NCBI GenBank assembly: GCA_964587815.1 | Contig: CAZPMH010000006.1 | Coordinates: forward strand, 38,776 to 102,775 | DNA from: UBA1672 sp964587815 | GTDB taxonomy: Bacteria > Pseudomonadota > Alphaproteobacteria > Micavibrionales > Micavibrionaceae | DNA: 64,000 nt | Direction of reading: 5' to 3' | In this document: piece by piece, positions 51,617 to 60,075 of the stretch | How positions within the stretch are numbered: the first letter of the stretch is position 1 | Layout of the letters: each line of letters opens with the position of its first letter | The notes under the pieces: generated by a model | Seen by the model: the letters and a program-made list of their open reading frames with translations, nothing else | Database searches by the model: none | What the model was told of the DNA's origin: nothing | Position numbers and translations under genes: made by a program

Positions 51617-52729
51617 ATGTCTAAGTTTACATTGGCTGAATATATCTGGATTGATGGCGCTATCCCAACGCGTCAATTACGATCCAAAGCACGCGTTGTT
51701 GATGTCGGCAGCGCGCCAACTATTGAAGACTTTCCTGAGTGGAGTTTCGACGGATCATCAACATTACAAGCAAGCGGCGATGACTCCGATTGTATTTTAA
51801 AGCCTGTAAGCTTCGTTACAGACCCAATTCGTGGTGAAGGTAATTACCTTGTTATGACTGAGGTTTACACGCCGGATGGTCAGCCACACGAATCAAATTC
51901 ACGTGCACAGCTGCGTGCTGTTCTTGATGCAGGTGCTGCTGAGCAGGACCCTTGGGCAGGATTTGAGCAAGAGTACACATTCTTTAAAGATGGTCGTCCG
52001 TTGGGTTGGCCTGAAAAAGGTTACCCAGCACCACAGGGCCCGTATTATTGTGGCGTTGGTGCGGATGAGGTTTTCGGACGTGAAATTGTTGAAGAGCATG
52101 CACAAGCGTGTTTGGATATTGATCTTCTTTTCTACGGCATTAATGCAGAAGTTATGCCCGGCCAGTGGGAATTCCAGATCGGTTACCGCGGTGATGCAAA
52201 AGAATCTGCCGATGTTCTAACGGCTTCTGATCACGTTTGGTATGCACGCTGGTTGCTTTACCGTATCTCAGAAGATTACGGTATCAATGCATCAATTACG
52301 AATAAGCCGATGCATGGCGACTGGAATGGTGCGGGTATGCATGTGAACTTTTCAACTAGAGACACACGCGACAAGGCAAAAGGTAAAGAGGCGATCGATG
52401 CCGCTGTTGATGCCTTATCGAAAAAACACAAAGAGCATATTGTTCTTTATGGTGCGCAACTTGATGAGCGTTTGACAGGTGATCACGAGACATGTGACAT
52501 CAACACTTTTAAGGCCGGTACTGCGGATCGCGGATGTTCAATCCGTATTCCACAGCTTGTCGCGCAAAAAGGGTATGGCTATTTTGAAGATCGTCGCCCG
52601 GGTGCGAATTCTGACCCTTATCTTGTGTCTGCGCGTATTTCAGCGACAGTGTGCGGTATTGACGAATCGGTTATGCAGTTCAAATCATGGCCGCGTGAAG
52701 AAACAGAATTGTCTGTTGCAGCAGAGTAA
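51617..52729 (+). CDS. glnII: Glutamine synthetase type II (GSII)
   Basis: The protein is about 370 residues from ATG 51617 (GGAG 51607-51610; an earlier frame start at 51551 has no family match). It is the eukaryote-like GSII: AEYIWIDG near 10, WSFDGSSTLQA near 50-60, NSRAQLR, FEQEYTFF, the GPYYCGVGAD segment, and C-terminal CDINTFKAG..RGCSIRIP..EDRRPGANSDPYLV. GSII joins glutamate and ammonia to glutamine with ATP. It is found in Rhizobiales and some other bacteria, mostly alongside GlnA; no glnA or glnB is in this window. A terminator follows. Confidence 0.95.
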   Translation: MSKFTLAEYIWIDGAIPTRQLRSKARVVDVGSAPTIEDFPEWSFDGSSTLQASGDDSDCILKPVSFVTDPIRGEGNYLVMTEVYTPDGQPHESNSRAQLRAVLDAGAAEQDPWAGFEQEYTFFKDGRPLGWPEKGYPAPQGPYYCGVGADEVFGREIVEEHAQACLDIDLLFYGINAEVMPGQWEFQIGYRGDAKESADVLTASDHVWYARWLLYRISEDYGINASITNKPMHGDWNGAGMHVNFSTRDTRDKAKGKEAIDAAVDALSKKHKEHIVLYGAQLDERLTGDHETCDINTFKAGTADRGCSIRIPQLVAQKGYGYFEDRRPGANSDPYLVSARISATVCGIDESVMQFKSWPREETELSVAAE

Positions 52730-52761
52730 TCTGTAAGCAGCTAAGGCTATAGAATTTGAGG

Positions 52762-52789
52762 CGTGCGAAGGGTTTCGCACGTCTTTTTT
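52762..52789 (+). terminator. Rho-independent terminator after glnII
   Basis: CGTGCGAA pairs with TTCGCACG around GGGT, followed by TCTTTTTT. It separates glnII from the pilus unit. Confidence 0.9.
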
Positions 52790-52925
52790 GTGTAAAAGCG
52801 TGAATTTATAACAAATTTTAACGATTTACTGCTAAAACAGATACATGAGGCGCGGTTTCGTGCTTCGCTTTCCTGTGTTATCTCTAATATGTGTATGTTT
52901 AAACAAAAGGTGCAATTCGTTTGCT

Positions 52926-55043
52926 ATGGAAGATATAGAGCTCAATATAAAACCTGATAACGATCTGGATGGTGAAACGGCGAAAACGCCCGACCCCAAG
53001 CCCGCAAATCCTGCTCAGGATATGTCGGATATAGAGTTTTTTGTTGATGAAACGATGCAAGACGATGTGGTCTCCACTCAGAAGCCTGCAACACATTTTG
53101 ACGATATTGAGCATAATGTGGAAACCTCAGCAACGAGTGAAGCTGAGCATGCTGGGGCAGAGGTTTACGATATTAATCCACTTGATGTTTCACCAGTGAA
53201 GGAGCCCGTTCAAGATAATTTGGGTGATATTGATAACTTTATCGTTGAGAATGTGGAGGAGCAGCCCCAACAGAGCACAGGTACCGACCTGCAAGTTTTA
53301 AGCAAAGATTTGCAAACAACTGATGATGGCGGTGGGCAGGATGACGCAGACAGCGGTGTGAAGAAGGGCCGTATGGGTGATCGTATGGTCGACATGGGAC
53401 TTATCACTGAAGACCAATTAAACGTTGCCTTACAAGAGAAGAAAATATCAGGCAAGATGCTTGGTGAGATCTTGGTTGACCTTGGTTTTATCGAGGAAGA
53501 CACGCTTACTCTTTTCCTTGCTGAATCGTCCGGTTTCGGTGTGTTTGACCCGCGCTCTACAATTGTGGATGGTGAAGCGCTACAGCTTTTAGAAAAGCAT
53601 GTGGCCGCTCAGCATAAGATTCTGCCTATCTCATTGGAGGGGGATGCGATTCACGTTGCGATGGCTGACCCTTATGATGTTGTTGCGCTTGATACGTTGC
53701 GCAGGTATTTGCCGTCAAAGAAGATGCAAATTAAGCCGATGGTGACAACAGAAGCCATCTTAGGGGATGCGATTGACGCATCTTACGGATACTCAAGTTC
53801 TATTAAGGATATTCTGGATGAGCTTGAGGAGGGGAGCGAGCAAAAAGATGTTGCCAGCCTGAATGAGGAAGATGCGTTCACACACCCGATTGTTCGTCTT
53901 GTTAACGCGCTTGTTTTTGATGCGGTTAAGATTGGTGCATCTGACTTGCACTTTGAGCCTGAGGAAAACTTCGTGCGCCTCCGTTATCGTTTGGATGGTG
54001 TTTTGTTTACAGCGCAAACGTTGCACAAGCAGCATTGGAATGGTATTTCCCAGCGCATTAAAATTATGTCTGAGATGAATATCGCAGACAAGCTTGCGCC
54101 GCAGGATGGTCGTTTCGGCCTGAATGTCGGTGGGCGTGAGGCTGATTTCCGTGTGTCGTCTTTGCCGACAGTCCACGGTGAGAATATTGTTCTTCGTGTT
54201 CTTGATAAAAGTTCGAGTATTTTGCCGATGGAGGCGCTTGGGTTTAGTGAGGAAAACCTCGAAAAGCTGCGTATCGCTACAGGTAAGCCTGAGGGGATTA
54301 TCATTGTTACCGGCCCAACAGGGAGTGGTAAGAGTACGTCGCTATATTCTATTTTGAATGAGATTAACGATGTTGAGGTAAACATCCAAACGCTGGAAGA
54401 TCCGGTTGAGTATTCTCTGCCGATGATCAGGCAAACGCATGTTCGTGAAGGGGTTTTGGAATTTGCGGACGGTATTAAAGCCTTGCTTCGACAAGACCCC
54501 GACATCATCTTTATCGGTGAGATTCGTGACCATGTTACGGCTGAAATGGCACTAAAGGCGGCTATGACCGGTCACCAGGTTTTTACTTCGTTGCACACGA
54601 ACGACTCATTCGGCGCGATACCGCGTTTGCTTGATTTAGGGATGAAGCCCGGGATGTTGGCCGGGGCAATCATTGCGGTGTTTGCGCAGCGTTTGGCGCG
54701 TCGCCTTTGTAAGTCTTGTAAAGTTGGACATACCCCCACGGCGCAAGAGTGTGAAATTTTGGAAATTGATGCAGCAAATCCGCCGCAAATTTATCAAGCA
54801 AAAGAGGGCGGTTGTGATAGCTGTAACGGTACGGGGTATAAGGGGCGTGTGGCTTTGGTTGAAATTCTGCTGTTTGACGAAGACTTAGACGAGGTTGTCG
54901 CGAGAAACGAATCTAAAGCTGAATTAAAGAATGTTGCGGTTAAAAAAGGCTTCAAAAATATGAAGCAAGATGGCATTTTGAAAGTGTTGGAGGGGATAAC
55001 CGACATAAATGCTATCGGAAAGGTTGTTGATCTGTCCAAGTAG
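52926..55043 (+). CDS. pilB: Type IV pilus extension ATPase, PilB/MshE/GspE family
   Basis: About 705 residues from ATG 52926; an upstream in-frame ATG at 52845 looks non-coding. It powers pilus extension. Order: a 145-residue acidic, disordered N-tail with repeated DIE-type motifs; an MshEN-type domain (about 148-290; RMGDRMVDMGLITEDQL and LGEILVDLGFIEED); then the ATPase core: Walker A GPTGSGKS (463-470), an Asp box near 514-525 (DPDIIFIGEIRD) and a His box (TGHQVFTSLHTND). A CxxC pair (CKSC, CDSC) near 600-640 is the zinc site found in PilB/GspE. Confidence 0.92.
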   Translation: MEDIELNIKPDNDLDGETAKTPDPKPANPAQDMSDIEFFVDETMQDDVVSTQKPATHFDDIEHNVETSATSEAEHAGAEVYDINPLDVSPVKEPVQDNLGDIDNFIVENVEEQPQQSTGTDLQVLSKDLQTTDDGGGQDDADSGVKKGRMGDRMVDMGLITEDQLNVALQEKKISGKMLGEILVDLGFIEEDTLTLFLAESSGFGVFDPRSTIVDGEALQLLEKHVAAQHKILPISLEGDAIHVAMADPYDVVALDTLRRYLPSKKMQIKPMVTTEAILGDAIDASYGYSSSIKDILDELEEGSEQKDVASLNEEDAFTHPIVRLVNALVFDAVKIGASDLHFEPEENFVRLRYRLDGVLFTAQTLHKQHWNGISQRIKIMSEMNIADKLAPQDGRFGLNVGGREADFRVSSLPTVHGENIVLRVLDKSSSILPMEALGFSEENLEKLRIATGKPEGIIIVTGPTGSGKSTSLYSILNEINDVEVNIQTLEDPVEYSLPMIRQTHVREGVLEFADGIKALLRQDPDIIFIGEIRDHVTAEMALKAAMTGHQVFTSLHTNDSFGAIPRLLDLGMKPGMLAGAIIAVFAQRLARRLCKSCKVGHTPTAQECEILEIDAANPPQIYQAKEGGCDSCNGTGYKGRVALVEILLFDEDLDEVVARNESKAELKNVAVKKGFKNMKQDGILKVLEGITDINAIGKVVDLSK

Positions 55044-55143
55044 CTTTATTCTTATCTTTGTAACGTTTTTCTGCGTAAGTCTTTTTTAATGTTATTTGTC
55101 TATAACATGTAATCGTGTATTTTTTTGACAGAGAGTAAGAGTC

Positions 55144-56394
55144 ATAGAACGCTATAAGTACAGAGCGATAAACATGAAAGGGCGCCAAGTGCGCGGTACT
55201 CTTTCTGCTTTGAATGAAATTGATTTGTATAATCAATTGCAGACTGCTGATCTTGAGCTGGTTCAGTGCGCTTCTCTTAATAAGAAAAAAGGGTTTCTTT
55301 CCGGGCTTAACCGCACGAAGGTTAAGTTGCGTGACCTCATTCAGTTTTTTATCCATATGGAACAGATGCAAAGCGCGGGTGTGCCTTTGCTGGATGCGCT
55401 TTCAGATATCCGTGACGGCGCTGAGAACGACCAGATGCGCGATATTATGAGCGAGGTTCACAGAGATGTGAGCGATGGCGCTGCGTTATCCGAAGCGATG
55501 GATAAACACCCCAAGATTTTTCGTCCGCTTTTTGTTTCTTTGATTAAGGCAGGTGAAGATACAGGTGACCTGACCTCATCGTACAAGCAGTTAGAACGTT
55601 ACTTGAAGTGGCTGGACGGGTTGCAGGCTAAAATCAGGAAGGCAACGCGCTATCCGATCATCGTGTCGATCGTGGTTGTTTTTGTTATTGTTTTTATGAT
55701 GAGTATCGTTGTTCCGCAAATTGTCGGGTTTTTGAAATTCCTTGAAATTGAGTTGCCATGGTTCTCCGTTGCGTTGATCAATACGTCTAATTTTTTCATT
55801 GAGCCACAGTTTGAGTTGTTTGGTTTGCCGGTCTATGGCGCGATTATTGTGCTGGTTACGCCTGTCATTTTGGTCGTCTCGTTTATCTTGATCAGGCGAT
55901 CTTCGGACACTATTGCCTATAAGCTTGATTCGTTTTATCTGGTGATGCCTGTTGCGGGTGATATTATCAGAAAGATCACGATTGCACGTTATGCACAGAC
56001 TTTTAGTGCGCTTTTTGCCAGTGGTATTGATGTTGTTAATGCCCTTAAAGCCTCTCGAAATACCGTGAATAACAGGGTTTTGGTCGATGCTATGGAGACT
56101 GTTGAGATATACGTCCAATCCGGTAGCCCTTTATCCGATGCCTTGAATTCTTCGGGAGAATTTCCGAGTATGGTTATTCGAATGGTTAAGATTGGTGAGG
56201 AATCTGGTAATCTCTCTCCTGTTCTTGATCAAGTTTCTGATTTTTATACGCGGGATGTTGATGAGGCGATTGAAGCCCTGATTGAGCTTATTCAGCCGGT
56301 TTTGACCCTTATTCTTGCCGCTGTGATTGTCTGGATCGCCGCCGGATCTTTGGGGCCGATCTACATTAATCTGGGTAATATGGTTGATTTCTAA
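55144..56394 (+). CDS. pilC: Type IV pilus platform protein, PilC/GspF family
   Basis: PilC is the inner-membrane platform of the pilus. The frame gives 416 residues from an ATA codon at 55144. Two GspF repeats are seen: helices around QSAGVPLLDAL (near 80), hydrophobic segments at about 180-200 and 230-250, and the second half SALFASGIDVVNAL. The family N-terminus, YKYRA..x.GRQVRGTLSA, begins before the first ATG (55174), in the same frame and with no ATG, GTG or TTG between it and the upstream TGA at 55126. So the true start may be ATA; if not, ATG 55174 gives 406 residues without the first strand. Confidence 0.9.
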   Translation: MERYKYRAINMKGRQVRGTLSALNEIDLYNQLQTADLELVQCASLNKKKGFLSGLNRTKVKLRDLIQFFIHMEQMQSAGVPLLDALSDIRDGAENDQMRDIMSEVHRDVSDGAALSEAMDKHPKIFRPLFVSLIKAGEDTGDLTSSYKQLERYLKWLDGLQAKIRKATRYPIIVSIVVVFVIVFMMSIVVPQIVGFLKFLEIELPWFSVALINTSNFFIEPQFELFGLPVYGAIIVLVTPVILVVSFILIRRSSDTIAYKLDSFYLVMPVAGDIIRKITIARYAQTFSALFASGIDVVNALKASRNTVNNRVLVDAMETVEIYVQSGSPLSDALNSSGEFPSMVIRMVKIGEESGNLSPVLDQVSDFYTRDVDEAIEALIELIQPVLTLILAAVIVWIAAGSLGPIYINLGNMVDF

Positions 56395-56424
56395 TGCACG
56401 TTATAGATTTGAAGATTTTTTAAT

Positions 56425-58023
56425 ATGTCACTAAGTTTGCTCACTCCATCCAGAACCGTTCTGATGATCACGGACGACTCGCTTTATATCTACTCCAGTA
56501 GCGGTAAAGGTGTTGAGCTTGTTAATGCTGTCCCTTGGGATATCGATAACTTTCTGCAAGATGTATCTACTATTTTAGCGAAAGATTGTTCCGGTAAGCC
56601 GGTTCTGATTATCAATGATATGGTGGAACAGCACTATAAGAAAATCAGGGTCCCTAAGGTCGGCGTTTTAGACCAGCAGAATGTTTTAAAGCGAAAGCTA
56701 CAAGTTGAATTTGCAAGCTATCCCGTTCGTGCAGCGCTCGCACTAAAACAGAAGACAGCCAAGTCAGACAAGTCCCTTGGTGGTCGTTTGTATGTTTTTG
56801 CTGCCGTTCCTGCGAGCGATGCCTTTTCGAAAACGATGGAGTCTACTGAGAAGTCTCTAGCGAACATTGCAGGTTTCTGCCTTCTTCCGATTGAATCATC
56901 AGATATGATTAAAAAATTATCGGAGAAGATGCATGATAAAGGGGCGACGCTTCCGAAATGGACTGTGTTTATCGGTCAGCATCAAAGTGGTGGGCTAAGG
57001 CAAGTTGTTGTTAGGGACGGTGAATTGGCGCTTACGCGCATGACTGCGGTTGGTTCACATGATGAAAACCCAATGAATTGGGCGCGTGAAGTGCAGCAGG
57101 AATTTAAGTCTACGATGAGCTACCTCTCGCGTTTTGGCTATACGCCTGATGATGGTCTAAGCGTGATTGTCATTGCTCCGCAAGCGACCGGTGATATTAT
57201 AAATGAACTTATTGATGTTCCTTGTGACTTTAAGTCCTATAGCGTTGATGAGGCGGCGAGCGTTCTGAATTTAAAGCTTGGCGATCATGAGCATGAGCAT
57301 TTTGCAGATATTTTGCATGTTGCCTGGATTGGCCGGAAAAGCAAATTCATTTTGCCGATGAAGGCAAAGCAGATTGACAATGTTTCCAAACCGCGGCAAA
57401 TCGCTCTTGCCGCCTCTTTGCTTTTGTTTTTAGGGGGCGCGTTTCAAGCTTATCTTTTGGTGGATGGATATCAGAAGCTGTTGGAAACAAAAGACGACCT
57501 GACCAGTCGTAAAAACCAGAAAGCTCAGCTGGAACTGCGACTTGAAAAAGAGATAAAGCGTAAGAAAGACATGGGCTTTGATATTCAACTCATCCAAAGT
57601 TCTTTAAGTGTTTATGATCGTTTAGAAGAGCAGCAAATCAGACCGTTTGATCTTTATTACAAGCTCGCGATTGCTCTGGGGCCCAGCCTGCGTATTGATG
57701 CTATAGATATTTCAAGGCAAGCACTTGCAAAGGTCGCTAATTCAAATAGGTGGAGTGAGCCTGAAAAAGTTCCTAAATTTATTTCTACGGTTCAGCTTAC
57801 ATTTCCTAGTGATACAAATGCAGAAAGAGGCAACCAAGAGGTTCGTGATTTGCGCGATAAGTTGCAAAGGCTTCTCCCTGACCACGTTGTGACAGCAGTT
57901 AAGATGTTAGAAGATTATGAGTATAGCGAAGAGATTGTTATCGAATCAGGGGAATCAAATAACAGGGCTGCTGCGCAGGACTACGTAGCGGAACTCAGAA
58001 TCGAAGGGCCAGCATATAAATGA
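56425..58023 (+). CDS. PilM-PilN-type fusion (GspL-like) pilus assembly protein
   Basis: The product is 532 residues. Residues about 1-315 are a cytoplasmic actin-like (PilM/GspL cytoplasmic) domain, with internal acids such as MITDDSL and a GELALTR strand. One transmembrane helix lies at about 326-346 (ALAASLLLFLGGAFQAY). After it, a periplasmic coiled coil (about 350-390) and a small alpha-beta domain resemble PilN. It links the cytoplasmic ATPase to the periplasmic alignment complex. In most type IV pilus loci PilM and PilN are separate genes; the joined form is as in GspL. It overlaps the next gene by 4 bp. Confidence 0.8.
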   Translation: MSLSLLTPSRTVLMITDDSLYIYSSSGKGVELVNAVPWDIDNFLQDVSTILAKDCSGKPVLIINDMVEQHYKKIRVPKVGVLDQQNVLKRKLQVEFASYPVRAALALKQKTAKSDKSLGGRLYVFAAVPASDAFSKTMESTEKSLANIAGFCLLPIESSDMIKKLSEKMHDKGATLPKWTVFIGQHQSGGLRQVVVRDGELALTRMTAVGSHDENPMNWAREVQQEFKSTMSYLSRFGYTPDDGLSVIVIAPQATGDIINELIDVPCDFKSYSVDEAASVLNLKLGDHEHEHFADILHVAWIGRKSKFILPMKAKQIDNVSKPRQIALAASLLLFLGGAFQAYLLVDGYQKLLETKDDLTSRKNQKAQLELRLEKEIKRKKDMGFDIQLIQSSLSVYDRLEEQQIRPFDLYYKLAIALGPSLRIDAIDISRQALAKVANSNRWSEPEKVPKFISTVQLTFPSDTNAERGNQEVRDLRDKLQRLLPDHVVTAVKMLEDYEYSEEIVIESGESNNRAAAQDYVAELRIEGPAYK

Positions 58024-58658
58024 TACAGATTATCGGCATTCGAAGAATAATTATCCTGCTTGTTTTGATCGTTTTTAATGCAGGCATCGCAGCTGCTTTC
58101 TATATGTATGTGCAGCCTGAGCAAGAGGATATTGATATAGAATTACGGCGTGTTCAAAGTACGGTTTCAAGTGTGCAAGGTGATTTGCAGAAGATGGAAA
58201 TTGAGTTCGAGCAGCTTGCGGAGCAACAAGGTCGTTATGATGCTTTGAAGGATGATGGTTTCTTTTCGAATCAAGTTCGTAGTGAAGCAAAGACTTTGTT
58301 GACCAACATACAGCAGAAATCCCGTGTTGTTTCGGCTACGGCAAGTGTGCGACCGGGGGTTGTTCTCGACGATGAAGAGGCTCAGAAATCGATGCACCGC
58401 ATCTTGGCGAGCCCGATTGAAATCAAGATTGAAGCTTTTAATGATACGAATGTTTATAACTATCTTGAGATGGTAGAAGATAATTTTCCCGGACATGTGC
58501 AGGTCAATAAAATTGTAATGAAACGCAAAAGAGAGGTTACACCTGTCATTTTACGCGCGATTGGTGATGGTGCAAACGTTGCGCTTGTCGCGGCCGAGAT
58601 CCAGTTAACGTGGAGAACATTTATTCCGGAAGATCAAATTATTGAGGAGGATAAATAA
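58020..58658 (+). CDS. PilO-like (GspM-like) pilus assembly protein
   Basis: The product is 212 residues. One N-terminal membrane helix (about 10-30, IILLVLIVFNAGIAAAFYMY), then a periplasmic coiled coil (about 35-75), and a ferredoxin-like alpha-beta region (YNYLEMVEDNFPGHVQVNKIVMKR) match the PilO architecture, though sequence identity is low. Start ATG overlaps the previous stop (ATGA), and its stop overlaps the next start (TAATG), so the three genes are translationally coupled. It likely pairs with the PilN-like domain of its neighbour. Confidence 0.75.
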   Translation: MIQIIGIRRIIILLVLIVFNAGIAAAFYMYVQPEQEDIDIELRRVQSTVSSVQGDLQKMEIEFEQLAEQQGRYDALKDDGFFSNQVRSEAKTLLTNIQQKSRVVSATASVRPGVVLDDEEAQKSMHRILASPIEIKIEAFNDTNVYNYLEMVEDNFPGHVQVNKIVMKRKREVTPVILRAIGDGANVALVAAEIQLTWRTFIPEDQIIEEDK

Positions 58659-59215
58659 TGTTGCATTCTTCTCGTATTTTTATCCCTAAGGTCTTGATTG
58701 CAGTTCTTGTGTCTATGGTTTTTGTTTCTTCGTATGCTTTTGCGCAGAACGTATCTTCCGAAGATCAGGAGGCTGCGGCCGTATCCGAGGCAAAGGGAAA
58801 ATCTGACAAAAAGATTTCTTACAAACAAATTCCTTCTCTGTTTTTTACGGCGCGGCAGAATGAAGCGATTGTCGATGCCATGAATCGCCGTGGCGTTGCT
58901 CGCCCCGTTAGTGCCGAAGAGTTGAAGGCGTTGGAAGCAGGAGAGAAAGTTGAGCCTGATATCGGCATTCGTGAACTAAGTCTTGCAGGTATCGTTTATC
59001 GTGGAGAGAAGGATTGGGTGATTTGGCTAAACGATACACGCGTTACGCCTGATGCTGTTCCGAAGGAAGTTATGGATTTAGAAGTTTTTAAAGAATATAT
59101 ACAGGTTAAGTGGTTTGATCAGCACACAAACAGTATCTATCCCGTACGCCTGCGCCCGCATCAGCGTTTTAATCTCGATATGCGTATCTATCTCACGGGT
59201 GAGTCGGGGAATTGA
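58658..59215 (+). CDS. PilP/GspC-like periplasmic pilus protein
   Basis: The product is 185 residues. It has a signal-like N-terminal hydrophobic segment (about 10-30, ending YAFAQ), a charged linker, and a C-terminal beta domain (about 105-180; LSLAGIVYRGEKDWVIWLND..TP) of PilP/GspC HR type. The role expected is a bridge from the inner-membrane complex to the outer-membrane secretin. GAGGAGG (58644-58650) is a strong RBS. No secretin gene is seen within the window. Confidence 0.72.
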   Translation: MLHSSRIFIPKVLIAVLVSMVFVSSYAFAQNVSSEDQEAAAVSEAKGKSDKKISYKQIPSLFFTARQNEAIVDAMNRRGVARPVSAEELKALEAGEKVEPDIGIRELSLAGIVYRGEKDWVIWLNDTRVTPDAVPKEVMDLEVFKEYIQVKWFDQHTNSIYPVRLRPHQRFNLDMRIYLTGESGN

Positions 59216-59236
59216 GTAAATTAAGAGCCTTAAAAT

Positions 59237-59980
59237 ATGTCTGATAAAGTTTCTCAAGATGTTCTAACGCTTACCAACCTTGGTGTGGATTATGTCGGCA
59301 AGCCTGCAATTGATGGTATCAATTTAGGTGTAAAGGCCGGAGAGATATTCGGCTTAATGGGGGTTAACGGTGCAGGCAAAACGACCATGATCAAGTCTAT
59401 TCTTGGTTTGCGCGACCCTGACCGTGGCGAAATATCGATTATGGGGCGTGACCGTTTGAGCTTTGAAAGTAAGGCGCGCCTGTCCTATCTTCCTGAGAAA
59501 TTTGATCCCCCTTGGTTTTTGTCTGGTATGGAGTTTTTGAAGTTTTCGGCTCAGCTTTATAAAAGTGATTTTGACCCAGCGAAAATGGAGGCCGCGGCCG
59601 AGAGCCTGGCTTTGGATCCAGCAGCTTTAAAGAGGCGTGTGCAAACCTATTCGAAAGGGATGCGTCAGAAGTTAGGGTTGATAGGAACAATCTTGACGGG
59701 CGCGTCGTTCTTTATTCTTGACGAGCCTATGAGTGGCCTTGATCCGCGTGCGCGTGCGCTTGTTAAAAAGCTTATTCTTGAAATGCACGGTAAGGATAGT
59801 ACGTTCTTCCTCAGTTCCCATATTTTGGCTGATATGGATGAGATTTGCGACCGTGTTGCTTTACTGCACGATCAGACAATACAGTTTATTGGAACCCCTG
59901 CCGAGTTGAGAGCAGTCAATAATAGTCCGTCTTTGGAGCATGCATTTTTAGAGTATATTGAGAAAAAGAAAATAGCGTGA
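59237..59980 (+). CDS. ABC transporter ATP-binding protein (no partner permease nearby)
   Basis: The 247-residue ATPase has Walker A GVNGAGKTT (42-50), signature YSKGMRQK (138-145), Walker B FFILDEP (158-164) and a SSHILADMDEI H-loop region. It resembles ATPases of ABC-2 type exporters. No membrane protein of that type is adjacent. It is within the pilus unit, 21 bp after the PilP-like gene and 95 bp before the TPR gene. By precedent, Myxococcus PilH is an ABC ATPase needed for pilus formation, but assignment here is not shown by sequence alone. Confidence 0.88.
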   Translation: MSDKVSQDVLTLTNLGVDYVGKPAIDGINLGVKAGEIFGLMGVNGAGKTTMIKSILGLRDPDRGEISIMGRDRLSFESKARLSYLPEKFDPPWFLSGMEFLKFSAQLYKSDFDPAKMEAAAESLALDPAALKRRVQTYSKGMRQKLGLIGTILTGASFFILDEPMSGLDPRARALVKKLILEMHGKDSTFFLSSHILADMDEICDRVALLHDQTIQFIGTPAELRAVNNSPSLEHAFLEYIEKKKIA

Positions 59981-60075
59981 TAGACTACACTGGTGATTCG
60001 GTTCTCGGGTCGCTCTTCTCACCATCTTGAACGCGTCAGCGATTCATTTTTAAATAATTATTCAAGGTATATAAA

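Noticed and set aside
51540..51620. Sigma-54 (-24/-12) promoter ahead of glnII
   Set aside because: A GGGTTGCGTG...TGTGCA-like string is present, but the GG-to-GC spacing is not the required 10 bp.
52845..52925. N-terminal extension of pilB from ATG 52845
   Set aside because: The 27 extra residues look hydrophobic and non-family, and no RBS is visible; ATG 52926 begins the acidic tail. The RBS for 52926 is also weak, so some doubt remains.
55591..56118. A 175-codon - strand frame inside pilC
   Set aside because: Antisense to a conserved gene with clear motifs; composition (Asn, Arg, His rich) is that of a shadow frame.
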